Assembly (NCBI GenBank): GCA_017303775.1
Contig: JAFLCH010000013.1
Location: 1 to 34,660 of the forward strand
Length of the DNA stretch: 34,660 nt
Origin: Anaerolineae bacterium
GTDB lineage: Bacteria; Chloroflexota; Anaerolineae; Aggregatilineales; Phototrophicaceae
Direction of reading: 5' to 3'
The notes under the pieces are model-generated. The model made no database searches. It saw only the letters and a list, made by a program, of their open reading frames with translations, and was not told the origin of the DNA. Positions 8,295 through 16,263 of this stretch are shown piece by piece; positions within the stretch are counted from its first letter, which is position 1, and each line of letters starts with the position of its first letter. Both the position numbers and the translations under genes were made by a program.

Positions 8295-8732
8295 TTAAAG
8301 GGTTGTACTCAATTCTTCCAGCCGCAGTCGCGCATCATCCTCAGGAACTTCAAAATGCATACTCATCGTGATCGGGGTTCGTGCGCCGATGCTCAACGCG
8401 CGCACCATTTCAACCGGCATAATCAACATACGGGCAAAAGCGCGTAACAGTTCCTCATTTTTATCTTGCTTCAACATCTCGGTTAGCCCGCGCTTATCGC
8501 CCCAATCGCTCTGGGCGATGTGGCGTGCCAGCAGCCGTGCCAATGACATACGGGGTGAAAAGTGCCCCCCTGTTTTCAAAAATCCCACCGAGAGTTCTGT
8601 GATGTCAACCTCGTCCCACATATCCGGTTTCGGGCGTTGCAACATAATCTCAATCGGGACGGGTGGATCACTAATCTCAAAAGTTTTAATAAGCTCCGAC
8701 GCAACGGCTTCCAAACGGCTTAATTCGGTCAC
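8295..8732 (-). CDS. Degenerate ImmA/IrrE-like protein
   Basis: This 145-residue soluble protein resembles ImmA/IrrE-type metallopeptidase-like proteins in outline. The N-terminal helix is followed by PPVPIEIML, a central helix RLLARHIAQS stands where the HExxH helix would be, and FARMLIMPVEMV matches the family's FAxxLLMP block. The HExxH zinc motif is not present, so catalytic activity is not predicted; a single histidine remains in the helix. It starts with GTG overlapping the rsmD stop by four bases (GTGA), so it is the last gene of the TPR-UroD-rsmD operon. A regulatory or binding role is possible but is inference, and the family call itself is moderate. Its stop lies two bases from that of the convergent CCA gene. 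Confidence 0.55.
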   Translation of the reverse strand: MTELSRLEAVASELIKTFEISDPPVPIEIMLQRPKPDMWDEVDITELSVGFLKTGGHFSPRMSLARLLARHIAQSDWGDKRGLTEMLKQDKNEELLRAFARMLIMPVEMVRALSIGARTPITMSMHFEVPEDDARLRLEELSTTL

Positions 8733-9322
8733 TCGCTTTTCTCCTCTGTCCTTATGCTGCGCTCCTCATATTGCCCCTCGAAAAACCACAACAGCGTGTT
8801 GCCGTATCGTCGTTGATCTGTCGGTGTGAGCCACTTCAGTTCAACAGGTTCCTCTTCACTGGGGTCAATCTGCACAATAACCAATGTGCCAACCGGAATC
8901 CATGCGGGATTAGCGTCCAGCGCCTTGAGCACTTGCAGCCACATCCCCTTGTACTGGGGTGGTGCAATATAGATAAAATCATAATGTTCAGTCGGCTTTT
9001 GCTTGAGTAACGATAACACATCATACCGTCGAATGACAGCGTGTTCTGACAGTTTAGTCGTCTTCAAGTTGTCCTGAATCGTTTGAATGGCGCGGCCTTC
9101 AATGTCATAGAATACGGCTTTTGCCGCTCCACGGCTTAAGGCCTCAATCCCCACACTTCCTGTCCCCGCGAACATATCCAGAAATGTCGCCTCCAGAATG
9201 TCGCGTCCCAGTATATTGAACAGCGCTTCTTTCACGCGATCCATGATGGGTCGTGTGCTGTCACCCGGCACCAGCTTCAGTTGCCTGCCTTTTGCGCTTC
9301 CCGAAATCACTCGCATCGGCAT
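8729..9322 (-). CDS. rsmD: 16S rRNA (guanine(966)-N(2))-methyltransferase RsmD
   Basis: The 197-residue SAM-dependent enzyme methylates a guanine of 16S rRNA during small-subunit assembly. It opens with the family hallmark MRVISGSAKGRQL, followed by RPIMDRVKEALFNILG, and has the SAM-binding motif FLDMFAGTGSVGIEAL at about residues 44-59. Motif IV, normally (D/N)PP(Y/F), reads APPQ here (YIAPPQYKG), which changes the residue expected to contact the target amino group. ATG 9322 is chosen, with GGTGG upstream; a second ATG at 9316 is two codons later. It starts two bases after the stop of the UroD-family gene and overlaps the next gene by four, so it is in the middle of an operon. Confidence 0.9.
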   Translation of the reverse strand: MPMRVISGSAKGRQLKLVPGDSTRPIMDRVKEALFNILGRDILEATFLDMFAGTGSVGIEALSRGAAKAVFYDIEGRAIQTIQDNLKTTKLSEHAVIRRYDVLSLLKQKPTEHYDFIYIAPPQYKGMWLQVLKALDANPAWIPVGTLVIVQIDPSEEEPVELKWLTPTDQRRYGNTLLWFFEGQYEERSIRTEEKSE

Positions 9323-9324
9323 AG

Positions 9325-10317
9325 CTAACCACCGACTCCTGTAACAGCCTCACGCACAGCGCGAATGTTAGAAAGTGGAGTTGTCAGCAGCATCAGCGAG
9401 CCGCTGGAAACAATCAAGCGTCTGTTATTGACCTGTCCTCTCACCACCCGCACTTGTTCGCGAATAGCAGCCGGTGTCCCATGGTGCAGATGTTCCCTGC
9501 TCGAAAGACCACCGCACATCGCCCCGTTGAAGATGAGTTTAGCTTGGCTCAAATCAGGTTCACCCGATTGATCTTCCCAATTGATCATCATGCTAGGCAG
9601 TTGTGCACAGTTTCGGAACATGGGGATTTTCCCCTCAACCTGAATGCTGTTGAACCACCATTTATCGGGTAAGGACTCCAACACTTTTCGGTCATACGGA
9701 AGGCCATATGTCCGATATTCTTCTTCGGCCAGTTTATCGTAATCCGCGTGTCGGATCACATATGCGATCCCGTCGATAGGCTGTTTCTTCAAACTATCGA
9801 TGAACCGCAGTGTGCTTTCCGTCAGCGTGTTCAATCCGGTTTGGATGCGGTCAGGCTGGGTTCTCAAATGCCGCCGCAGCAGTTCCTTCCCCGCAACCAT
9901 CTCCGCCTGTGCCAGCGGGCTGTAAATGGTGTGAATAATCGGAGTTTCATCATGCCGCAGACCGTCACAAATCAGCCGCGTCGCTTCGACTTGTCGTCCC
10001 ATCGTCCCACGATTCGGGTCGAGTGGGCGTAAATCCGTCCAATCCAATGACCTTTGAATCACCCGCCGAATGATCACCCGTCTGCCATCAGGACTGCCTT
10101 GCCACTCATCCTGCAATCCGTAATCGGTGACGGAAAAACTCTCGGCGGGGACGATTCGCACAAAGTCCCAATCGTATTCTCGCTGAAACGCGATCGTTGA
10201 GTGGGCGAAGTCTGCCGCGCGCTGGTCATCTCCCGGCCAATGTCGCCAGAGTGCTGTAGGCGGTCGGTCAGTAGCTTCTCCCGCAATAGTTTTTGTAATC
10301 CGCTCGCGTTTATTCAT
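9325..10317 (-). CDS. Uroporphyrinogen decarboxylase (UroD) family protein
   Basis: The 330-residue protein shows the UroD/MtaA fold pattern: MNKRERITKTIAGEATDRPP at the start, a TIYSPLAQAEMVAG segment, the FIDSLKKQPIDGIAYV helix-strand unit, and the C-terminal LIVSSGSLMLLTTPLSNIRA typical of this family. The RxxxR-type signature of true HemE near the N-terminus is replaced by PPTALWRHWPGDDQ, so it is probably not the haem-pathway enzyme. Relatives include corrinoid methyltransferases and uncharacterised UroD-like proteins, and the substrate is unknown. It lies 29 nt after the small TPR gene and 2 nt before rsmD, in one operon. The fold call is solid; the function is open. Confidence 0.75.
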   Translation of the reverse strand: MNKRERITKTIAGEATDRPPTALWRHWPGDDQRAADFAHSTIAFQREYDWDFVRIVPAESFSVTDYGLQDEWQGSPDGRRVIIRRVIQRSLDWTDLRPLDPNRGTMGRQVEATRLICDGLRHDETPIIHTIYSPLAQAEMVAGKELLRRHLRTQPDRIQTGLNTLTESTLRFIDSLKKQPIDGIAYVIRHADYDKLAEEEYRTYGLPYDRKVLESLPDKWWFNSIQVEGKIPMFRNCAQLPSMMINWEDQSGEPDLSQAKLIFNGAMCGGLSSREHLHHGTPAAIREQVRVVRGQVNNRRLIVSSGSLMLLTTPLSNIRAVREAVTGVGG

Positions 10318-10346
10318 AGTATCGACAGGGTAAAGCCTTGCTGAAT

Positions 10347-10685
10347 TTATGAACCCAGTTCTGCCAGCCGCTGCTTCAGCATACGGGTTAACATCATGTA
10401 TCGGTCATCTTGCGGCGTGTTCACGACGATCCGTTCTTCATCTTGCGCTGCCCGCCGTGGTGCATCAGCATCCGTCACCAATTCCAGCGCTCGCTTGAAG
10501 TGCTCCACAGCCTTTTCGCGTTGGTTGCTGTCGCGCAGCGCCAGCCCGATCCCGTAATGAGCATCAATATTGCTCGGTTCTTGTGCCAGTATCTTTTCAA
10601 ATTCGCTCACAGCGGCGCTTGCCTTACCATCTTTTTGCGCCCGCCATGCTTGGCTGATTAGCGTGTCATTTGCGTTGGTTGTCAT
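10347..10685 (-). CDS. Small TPR-repeat protein
   Basis: This is a 112-residue soluble protein. Residues about 18-80 carry tetratricopeptide-like helices (AVSEFEKILAQEPSNIDAHY, then GIGLALRDSNQREKAVEHF), with the usual alternating small and aromatic residues. There is no signal peptide. The C-terminal third (DDRYMMLTRMLKQRLAELGS) is a separate amphipathic helix. The start codon is well supported by AGGAGAGG and GGAG upstream. It is the first gene of the operon leading through the UroD-family gene and rsmD. TPR units usually mediate protein-protein contacts; the partner is unknown. Confidence 0.78.
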   Translation of the reverse strand: MTTNANDTLISQAWRAQKDGKASAAVSEFEKILAQEPSNIDAHYGIGLALRDSNQREKAVEHFKRALELVTDADAPRRAAQDEERIVVNTPQDDRYMMLTRMLKQRLAELGS

Positions 10686-10724
10686 CTCCGAGCCTCTCCT
10701 AACCTATAAATCGAGTTGGCTGCA

Positions 10725-10753
10725 ATTTTACAGAGCCATCAGGCGAAACACAA
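10725..10753 (-). promoter_or_regulatory. Predicted promoter of the TPR-UroD-rsmD operon
   Basis: On the minus strand TTGTGT (10753-10748), a 17 nt spacer and TAAAAT (10730-10725) lie about 40 nt before the TPR start, in the 88 nt gap after the membrane protein gene. The -10 box matches five of six bases; the -35 box is weak. Confidence 0.45.
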
Positions 10754-10773
10754 AAAGCAATTCTCTTGAATGG

Positions 10774-13110
10774 TTATCCTTCAACTGTGATTAACGTCGG
10801 AAGGGTGAGTGTTGTTCCCAAACTCTGTCCGGTCTGTCCGAAGAATGTCACCATCCGTTGGTCGGAGCATACCTGTGAACATTCATACACTCGGATGACG
10901 ATTTGGTAATTTCCCGCGGGTAGTGCCGCGTCAAGCTGAAAGTGGTGCCAATCCGTCAACGTCTGTTCAGTATTCCACCGCTTTGTCGGGTAATATCCCG
11001 GTGATCGTGGACTCGTAGCCGGCCATTCACTGCCATCTTGATTATTTACCAGTGTGATTGTCACCTCAAAATCACCCGTCAAAAATCGTTGTGCTTGCCA
11101 ATACAGATCGAGCGCAACCCACTCATTTGCTCGGTAAACGTTTTGCTCCAATTGGAATCCGTTGAGGGTCAGTCCCACATCGGATCGCGTTTCCATTTGT
11201 AGCGCGTTATCGAATCCCCCTTCATTACGGGTTCCGTGTTCAATAAAATCCGGTGGATATATTGTGAATACTGCTACGATCACAAAACACAGTACAGGTA
11301 GCCCGATCAACCGGCTTTCTGCCGTAGTCAAGAGGATACTGTCGCTCAATCGAATCGGGTTTCGCCGGTATCGACCTCTTGTTTTGATGATCAGGATGAG
11401 CAAACAGACACTACTGATAAGCCATGCCCCGGTCCGTATATCAGTTGTGCCGAAGAAAACAGACAACTCATTATTGCCGCCGCTCATAATCGGCAGATCA
11501 ATTTGAATCAACCCCGTTCGGGGGTGCGGGCGTAGCCCCAGCGTTCGTCCGCCTATTTCAGCTTGCCAGCCGGGGAAGTACGCTGTCAGAATATCGAGCG
11601 TAGTCGCCTCACTGATCCGTCGTACCTGAAACACATCGCTTTGGTTGGAATGCGTCAACAACCCAACTTGCAAGCTCCCCGCTCCCGAACGCGGTGCAAG
11701 CTTAGTCAATGCGTTCGACTGATACCCCTCAAGTAAAAATTGACTCGGTTCTGCATTCAATCGAGCAGGGTAGGGGACATAATCACCATTCGGCAGTACG
11801 GCCACGCCATACCCCTGTTGCTCATAGACAACCTGTGCAGTTGGCTCAGTCGAGCCGAACGAAGTATAAGGTTTCGGGGGCGTCCATACACCTGCCGACA
11901 AGATCCAGATCACGATCAAAATCGCGGGTGTTAATAATCGCTGCAAACGTGTTGGCACCAGCCATCGCAGTTCACTGACCCGACTCCCGCCTATTGCCAG
12001 ACATAATGTTATCGGCCCCATCAACCATGTTTGGCTAGGGAGTAAGATGACCCCGATTGCTCCGATCACAACCCCCGCGGTCATGAACATGCCCGCAAAT
12101 CCCGGCCGTCGGTCAAGAATGATTATGGCGATGATCGATATTAAAGTAGCTAGAACGAGTGGTAACCCTACCGTGAATTGCGCCAGCGGAATCATCTGCG
12201 ATGAATCGAGCAAATGAAGCGGTAAAAAGATGTCAGGGAAGGTTAGCCGGTAGGGCGGGGCGCTTCTCATCTGTCGCCACACAATCTCGCTCTGTTCCAA
12301 GATGCTTGGAATCCAGAAGAATGCTGCCATCCCAAAACCAGTCAGGACGCCGCCCGCTAGTGTGGCATAAACCCTCCGTGTTGGGTGTTCCTTACGCTGC
12401 CACACGACCATCAGTAGCCCCAGCAGACATCCGCTTGCCAATCCCGTCACGCTTGTTAAGCACAGCAGGCATACGCTGATCGCCACCAGCCCAAAATCAA
12501 TCGGGTGATTATCGGTCAACAGCCGGTCAATTGCCCACAGCAAGAAGGGCAGCAGCCCCAGCGTCATCACACCCGGCAAATCACCCAGAATGTGCGGAGC
12601 TTCTAATCCTAGGTATGGGCTGTAAAGGTATAGGCTTGCCGCTGCAACTCCTGCCACCGCATTCACTCGTCTCAGTACGAGCTGGTATACAGCAGCCCCC
12701 GCCGCACAAATGGCGAAGATGTAAACCAATCGCACGGCACTCACAGCATCATTCGTGAATAGAATTTGTAGTACCGCGGCGCTGTATGATGCGGCAGGCG
12801 GGTAAAAATTCGGGATAGGCGAGCCATACCCGCCTAATGAATGAGGTGACCAGCGTGGATACAACACCCCTTCCTGAATCGATTTTGCGTAATCACTGCT
12901 TCGGTATACGTAATTTTCGCTCGCGTTCGTATGCGGTAGGTCATCATAAAAAAAGAAGGGCGCAGCCACTGTCAGGCTCAAGACCACCACAATCAGCAGC
13001 CCCCAGTCGAGTCCGCGCGACGCGCGCCGCATCCAGTCTGGCAGATTTTCTATCTCAGATGAATGGTGGTGGCGCGGATCGCCGTGTTTGGAATCAGACT
13101 GCTGCCTCAT
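10774..13110 (-). CDS. Large multi-spanning membrane protein, PTPS-related (COG5617-like)
   Basis: This 778-residue protein has about eleven or twelve hydrophobic segments. The first is at residues 36-54, followed by an extracytoplasmic loop with YRSSDYAKSIQEGVLYPRWS and YGSPIPNFYPP. That pattern matches the 6-pyruvoyl-tetrahydropterin-synthase-related membrane family and resembles GT-C glycosyltransferase-like proteins in topology. Two further segments lie around residues 580-640, and the last 150 or so residues form a soluble beta-rich domain (LTLNGFQLEQNVYRANEWVA). The name PTPS-related is historical and does not imply pterin synthesis. A role in transferring or handling a lipid-linked sugar is plausible but unproven. 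It stands alone, transcribed away from repeat copy A; its ribosome binding site is weak. Confidence 0.72.
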   Translation of the reverse strand: MRQQSDSKHGDPRHHHSSEIENLPDWMRRASRGLDWGLLIVVVLSLTVAAPFFFYDDLPHTNASENYVYRSSDYAKSIQEGVLYPRWSPHSLGGYGSPIPNFYPPAASYSAAVLQILFTNDAVSAVRLVYIFAICAAGAAVYQLVLRRVNAVAGVAAASLYLYSPYLGLEAPHILGDLPGVMTLGLLPFLLWAIDRLLTDNHPIDFGLVAISVCLLCLTSVTGLASGCLLGLLMVVWQRKEHPTRRVYATLAGGVLTGFGMAAFFWIPSILEQSEIVWRQMRSAPPYRLTFPDIFLPLHLLDSSQMIPLAQFTVGLPLVLATLISIIAIIILDRRPGFAGMFMTAGVVIGAIGVILLPSQTWLMGPITLCLAIGGSRVSELRWLVPTRLQRLLTPAILIVIWILSAGVWTPPKPYTSFGSTEPTAQVVYEQQGYGVAVLPNGDYVPYPARLNAEPSQFLLEGYQSNALTKLAPRSGAGSLQVGLLTHSNQSDVFQVRRISEATTLDILTAYFPGWQAEIGGRTLGLRPHPRTGLIQIDLPIMSGGNNELSVFFGTTDIRTGAWLISSVCLLILIIKTRGRYRRNPIRLSDSILLTTAESRLIGLPVLCFVIVAVFTIYPPDFIEHGTRNEGGFDNALQMETRSDVGLTLNGFQLEQNVYRANEWVALDLYWQAQRFLTGDFEVTITLVNNQDGSEWPATSPRSPGYYPTKRWNTEQTLTDWHHFQLDAALPAGNYQIVIRVYECSQVCSDQRMVTFFGQTGQSLGTTLTLPTLITVEG

Positions 13111-13136
13111 AGATCACAATCCGATCAAGGAAAACC

Positions 13137-13165
13137 TTGACCATTTTGAACTTTTGTTCTATAAT
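13137..13165 (+). promoter_or_regulatory. Strong sigma70-type promoter inside repeat copy A
   Basis: TTGACC (13137-13142), exactly 17 nt, then a perfect TATAAT (13160-13165). Transcription would start near 13172 and run into the conserved repeat. The equivalent position in copy B holds TTGACA-N17-TAAAAT, so the promoter is a conserved part of the element. Confidence 0.75.
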
Positions 13166-13454
13166 TAAGTGTGGTGATGAGTGACCCATTTGTGAGGATT
13201 GCCATACCCCCAATGACTCAATCGAACAATTTTCACCACAACTGTTTGGCGGATGTGGCGGCATTGGCGGCGTTTGTCTGCGGCAGTTTCTCTTCTTCCC
13301 GCATGCGCTCGTTCTTTGTCGGCGGCTGTCCCCCTGCTTTCCGCTGCCTTGGCAGCATGGCGGCAGCCAACACCGGACTTCCCGCAGCCAAAAGCGCCAA
13401 ACCCCCATCTTCCCGCCGACAAACGACATAACTGCGCGCCGTCTACGCCTGTTC

Positions 13455-13479
13455 CCGCCGCCAATAACGGCGGATTTTC
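13455..13479 (+). terminator. Hairpin at the end of repeat copy A
   Basis: CCGCCG (13455-13460) pairs with CGGCGG (13468-13473) around a 7 nt loop, followed by ATTTTCT. It is in the right place and orientation to end a transcript from the repeat promoter. The same hairpin, with one extra T-A pair, is present in copy B. Confidence 0.5.
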
Positions 13480-13516
13480 TGCCAATCATAACCGCCTGTT
13501 ATTGTACATGATGTGC

Positions 13517-13545
13517 TTGATTTGCGTGGTGCTAGGTGCTATCCT
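13517..13545 (+). promoter_or_regulatory. Predicted promoter of the GNAT-AlaX operon
   Basis: TTGATT (13517-13522), a 17 nt spacer and TATCCT (13540-13545), four of six matches in each box, about 28 nt before the first acetyltransferase ATG. It implies that the gene does not depend on transcription through repeat copy A. Confidence 0.45.
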
Positions 13546-13572
13546 CAACCCATCTGACTATACCGGATCACC

Positions 13573-14049
13573 ATGCAATCCATAACCATTCGACGTGCAT
13601 CATCTGAAGATCTTGCTCACTTATCCCACCTCTGGCATGAGAAAACGCTTCTCCAAAATCAATCGGATCATCGTTTTCAGTTAATGCCCGATGCACCGCT
13701 TCGTTGGCTCCTTTCCGCCCGCGAATGGCTCACCCAGCCGCAGTGTGCTATCTGGGTAGCAGCTTCAGACGAAGCACTTGTAGGGTATTTGGTCGCGTGG
13801 GTAAAACCATCTGCTCCCGGTTTGCTCCCGGAAAAGATGGGTGTTGTGACTGATATGACCATCGCAATTCACGATCCTCAATCTTCTGGCACCGCTCGTC
13901 TGTTATTGCAGGTGGCTCAAGCGTGGATGCGCGAACAGAACATCACGGTCATGACCGCTTCCATCCCACATCGTCAGGTAGTTGAGCAGGCGTTTTGGGC
14001 GTCCTTAGGCGCAACCAGATGGGAAGATACGCTGTGGCTGAAGTTATAA
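13573..14049 (+). CDS. GNAT-family N-acetyltransferase
   Basis: This 158-residue cytosolic protein starts with the common GNAT strand-helix (ITIRRASSEDLAHLSHLWHE). A central beta-hairpin carries IWVAASDEALVGYLVAWV, and a motif-A-like region around DMTIAIHDPQSSGTARLLLQ follows. The acetyl-CoA loop (normally Q/RxxGxG/A) is weak here, reading PQSSGTA, so activity is less certain than in the next gene. The C-terminal half ends with FWASLGATRWEDTLWLKL, the usual GNAT tail. It overlaps the following acetyltransferase gene by about 16 nt, so they are co-translated. Substrate is unknown. Confidence 0.75.
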   Translation: MQSITIRRASSEDLAHLSHLWHEKTLLQNQSDHRFQLMPDAPLRWLLSAREWLTQPQCAIWVAASDEALVGYLVAWVKPSAPGLLPEKMGVVTDMTIAIHDPQSSGTARLLLQVAQAWMREQNITVMTASIPHRQVVEQAFWASLGATRWEDTLWLKL

Positions 14050-14528
14050 TCCGCCCCATAACCGTTGAAGATGCTGATGCTGTAGCGGAATTGTGGCAGT
14101 CGCTTGTCGAATATCATCAGCGCTTAAGTCCCGATTTACCCGCTGCTGCCAAAGGTGGAGCGCATCGTTATGTTCGGCGGATGCTAGATCGTCTTAGCGA
14201 TCCGTATACCCACGCCATTGTTGCTGAATTTGATGGGCAGGTAATCGGTTTTCTGCTCGGCGTCATCGTAGACTTGATGCCGGATATGTTTGCCCAGCAG
14301 CCTGCCGGCTTTTTGGCCGATATTTATGTCGAGCCGTCCCACCGCCGGCGCGGGGTAGGGCGTGCTCTTGTAAATGACCTCGTGGGTTGGTTCCGCCAGT
14401 GTGGCGTTCATACCTTCGACTGGCACGTCGCCTCGTCCAATCCGGAGGGTATTCGTTTTTGGCGCGCTGTAGGCGGTCGGGATGTGATGATACGCATGCG
14501 AGCCGATATTGGAGGAGATCATGACTGA
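14034..14528 (+). CDS. GNAT-family N-acetyltransferase
   Basis: This is a typical single-domain GNAT of about 164 residues. It has IIRPITVEDADAVAELW at the start, YVEPSHRRRGVGRALVNDL carrying the acetyl-CoA pyrophosphate loop RRRGVG, and SSNPEGIRFWRAVGGRD at the end. The reading frame extends upstream (ATG 14019 and earlier codons), but GTG 14034 has GGGAAG at good spacing and removes a long overlap; ATG 14019 remains possible. Its stop overlaps the AlaX gene by eight bases. The neighbouring tRNA-editing gene suggests a link to translation, but the acetylated substrate cannot be read from the sequence. Confidence 0.82.
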   Translation: MAEVIIRPITVEDADAVAELWQSLVEYHQRLSPDLPAAAKGGAHRYVRRMLDRLSDPYTHAIVAEFDGQVIGFLLGVIVDLMPDMFAQQPAGFLADIYVEPSHRRRGVGRALVNDLVGWFRQCGVHTFDWHVASSNPEGIRFWRAVGGRDVMIRMRADIGGDHD

Positions 14529-15228
14529 ACTTATCTACCAGAAAGACAGTTACGTTCGAGAATTTGATGCCGTTGTAACCGGCCATGTAGCCGAGCAAAG
14601 CGCCGTCCTGCTCGATCAAACAGCCTTCTATCCCGGTGGAGGTGGTCAGCCCAACGATGTCGGTCAATTACTCGTTGGAGATCGCGTATATCAAGTTTCG
14701 GCTGTAGCCCGTGGCAATTTGCACATTATTCATGGAGAACTGCCTCCCATCGGTACAAAAATAAAAGGTGTTCTTGATTGGGATCGTCGCTATAAGTTGA
14801 TGCGTACCCACACTGCGATGCACGTTTTGTGTGGGGTTGTCTGGCGCGACTATGGCGCGAGTGTCACCGGCGGCAATATGGAACCGCTTTCCGGACGTAT
14901 GGATTTTGAATTTGAACGCATGCAAAAAGAACTGGTCAGCGAAATTGAAAGCCGCATCAATGCTGAAGTCGTTGCTGCCCACGATGTCCGTGTTCGCATC
15001 CTCCCGCGTGAAGAAGCATTCCAGATTCCGGATCTTATCCGGACAAAAATAAACCTCCTCCCTGAAGGCATTCCTGAAGTGCGAACGGTTGAACTTGTTG
15101 GGCTTGATCTTCAAGCAGATGGTGGCACCCACGTTGCCAATACTCGCGAAGTGGGTCGTATCCGCATTACCGACTATAAAAGCAAAGGTGGTATCAATAA
15201 ACGCATCTATGTTGAATTGGATGCCTGA
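14521..15228 (+). CDS. Alanyl-tRNA editing protein (AlaX-type)
   Basis: This 235-residue free-standing relative of the AlaRS editing domain hydrolyses Ser-tRNA(Ala) or Gly-tRNA(Ala) mischarged by alanyl-tRNA synthetase. It has the N-terminal barrel motif TAFYPGGGGQPNDVG at residues 34-48 and the zinc motif HxxxH at 97-101 (HTAMH). The second metal motif, usually CGGTH, appears as DGGTH at 200-204, with the family tail THVANTREVG following. The Cys-to-Asp change affects one expected zinc ligand; I think it occurs in other AlaX proteins, but that needs checking. ATG 14521 is chosen over an in-frame upstream codon because GGAGGAG precedes it. It is co-translated with the acetyltransferase upstream. 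Confidence 0.9.
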   Translation: MTELIYQKDSYVREFDAVVTGHVAEQSAVLLDQTAFYPGGGGQPNDVGQLLVGDRVYQVSAVARGNLHIIHGELPPIGTKIKGVLDWDRRYKLMRTHTAMHVLCGVVWRDYGASVTGGNMEPLSGRMDFEFERMQKELVSEIESRINAEVVAAHDVRVRILPREEAFQIPDLIRTKINLLPEGIPEVRTVELVGLDLQADGGTHVANTREVGRIRITDYKSKGGINKRIYVELDA

Positions 15229-15265
15229 TATGGCCTCTTGAAATGGACAAGTAGGTTTTAAGCTT

Positions 15266-16261
15266 ATGCTCAAACGTGTACAGCTATTTCTAGGGCCGAC
15301 CATGTCGCGGGTTTTTGTAGCATGGTTTGCCCTTACCGGACTTCTAAGCCTGATTCTCAATGTATTTGTTAATCAGTACGATTGGGTAGCGTCAGTTCAA
15401 ACCTTAATCGTGCTCGTTTTTTTTCTCGGCGTCATCATAATTGTAGTGAGTCGGCTTTCCTCCGAGGAACGCTTACGTTGGTTAGCAATTCTACTGCCTG
15501 CTTTCGGCGCATTGTTCCTCGCGTTGGTCTTCCTCCCACAGTTTGGTGGTGTATTGATCGGAGCCGCTTTGGGATGGGTCGTTGCCATGGCGCTCATCAC
15601 ACGCGCTCGCATGCCCGTCGAATATCGTCAGGCCATCAAACATCTTCGCAAGAATGAATATGCTGATGCTGTAAAAATGATGGATCACATCATCAAGGTT
15701 GATCCAAATCATGCCCAGCATTATAAGTTTCGCGGTGAAGTCTATCGCCTCTGGGGTAAAGTCCGGCAGGCTCAGCAAGATTACCAGAAAATGACCCAAC
15801 TGGAGCCAGACTCTCCAGTTGGGTTTAACGGCTTAGCCGAAGTCCATCTTCAGGCTGGTGACTATCAACAAGCACATAAAGCCGCTGTTCGTGCCAACGA
15901 GCTTGCTCCGGGTGATTGGGTGACGTTTTATAACCTTGGTATGATCGAAGACCGTCTGAAGCAGTCGGATCAAGTTGTTGAACATCTTAATCAAGCGCTT
16001 CGCCTCAAAGTCAAGGACTCTCGCCACCGTCTGCTCATCTATTTTTATCTCGCACGTGCTTATGGCCGCTTGGGGAATATAGAGAAAGCCGAAGAAACAT
16101 TAGCTCAACTTCGCCAGCATACCGGCGGCCTTGATGAGTGGTTCACCATTCTCAAAAGCGATCAAGCCGAAACCCTTCGCCAAGTGATTGGTGATGACAT
16201 CCAGACGGCTTCTGAACTCATCGATGGCGACTTGAAGGTTAATGATTTGAGGTTCGCCTGA
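15266..16261 (+). CDS. Membrane-anchored TPR protein, first of five-gene cluster
   Basis: This 331-residue protein has about four hydrophobic segments in its first 110 residues, then TPR units from about residue 115 to 300 (EYADAVKMMDHIIKVDPNHA, KVRQAQQDYQKMTQLEPDSP, DYQQAHKAAVRANELAPGDW, QSDQVVEHLNQALRLK). The TPR part is probably cytosolic, with the N-terminus embedded in the membrane. ATG 15266 is used; ATG 15302 with AGGG before it is an alternative start. It follows the AlaX gene by 37 nt and precedes the next TPR gene by two bases. A perfect 11 bp inverted repeat lies inside the coding region at 15795-15823. No enzymatic motif was seen. Confidence 0.8.
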   Translation: MLKRVQLFLGPTMSRVFVAWFALTGLLSLILNVFVNQYDWVASVQTLIVLVFFLGVIIIVVSRLSSEERLRWLAILLPAFGALFLALVFLPQFGGVLIGAALGWVVAMALITRARMPVEYRQAIKHLRKNEYADAVKMMDHIIKVDPNHAQHYKFRGEVYRLWGKVRQAQQDYQKMTQLEPDSPVGFNGLAEVHLQAGDYQQAHKAAVRANELAPGDWVTFYNLGMIEDRLKQSDQVVEHLNQALRLKVKDSRHRLLIYFYLARAYGRLGNIEKAEETLAQLRQHTGGLDEWFTILKSDQAETLRQVIGDDIQTASELIDGDLKVNDLRFA

Positions 16262-16263
16262 TC

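Larger units (their letters stand above)
13137..13484 (+). repeat. Promoter-bearing dispersed repeat, copy A (candidate non-coding RNA unit)
   Basis: This about 348 bp element matches the inverse of 31056-31395. The promoter region (13137-13175) is shared. It is followed by about 75 nt that are poorly conserved, then about 230 nt with long identical blocks, for example TTGGCGGATGTGGCGGCATT at 13248-13267, ATGGCGGCAGCCAACACCG near 13358-13376, and CTTCCCGCAGCCAAAAGCGC near 13378-13397. A hairpin ends the element. The motif TTCCCGC recurs several times inside it. No transposase, terminal inverted repeats or target duplication are seen. Together with its own promoter this looks more like a repeated transcription unit than an insertion sequence. 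It fills most of the 462 nt gap between the divergent genes at 13110 and 13573. Confidence 0.75.

Noticed and set aside
9325..10317. HemE (haem-pathway uroporphyrinogen decarboxylase)
   Set aside because: The N-terminal HemE signature is not present and no other haem gene is nearby; only the broader family is supported.
13171..13431. 86-codon ORF in repeat copy A and the matching 84-codon ORF in copy B as genes
   Set aside because: No ribosome binding site, start codons at the predicted transcription start, and an excess of amino-acid-changing differences; kept as a finding instead of a CDS.
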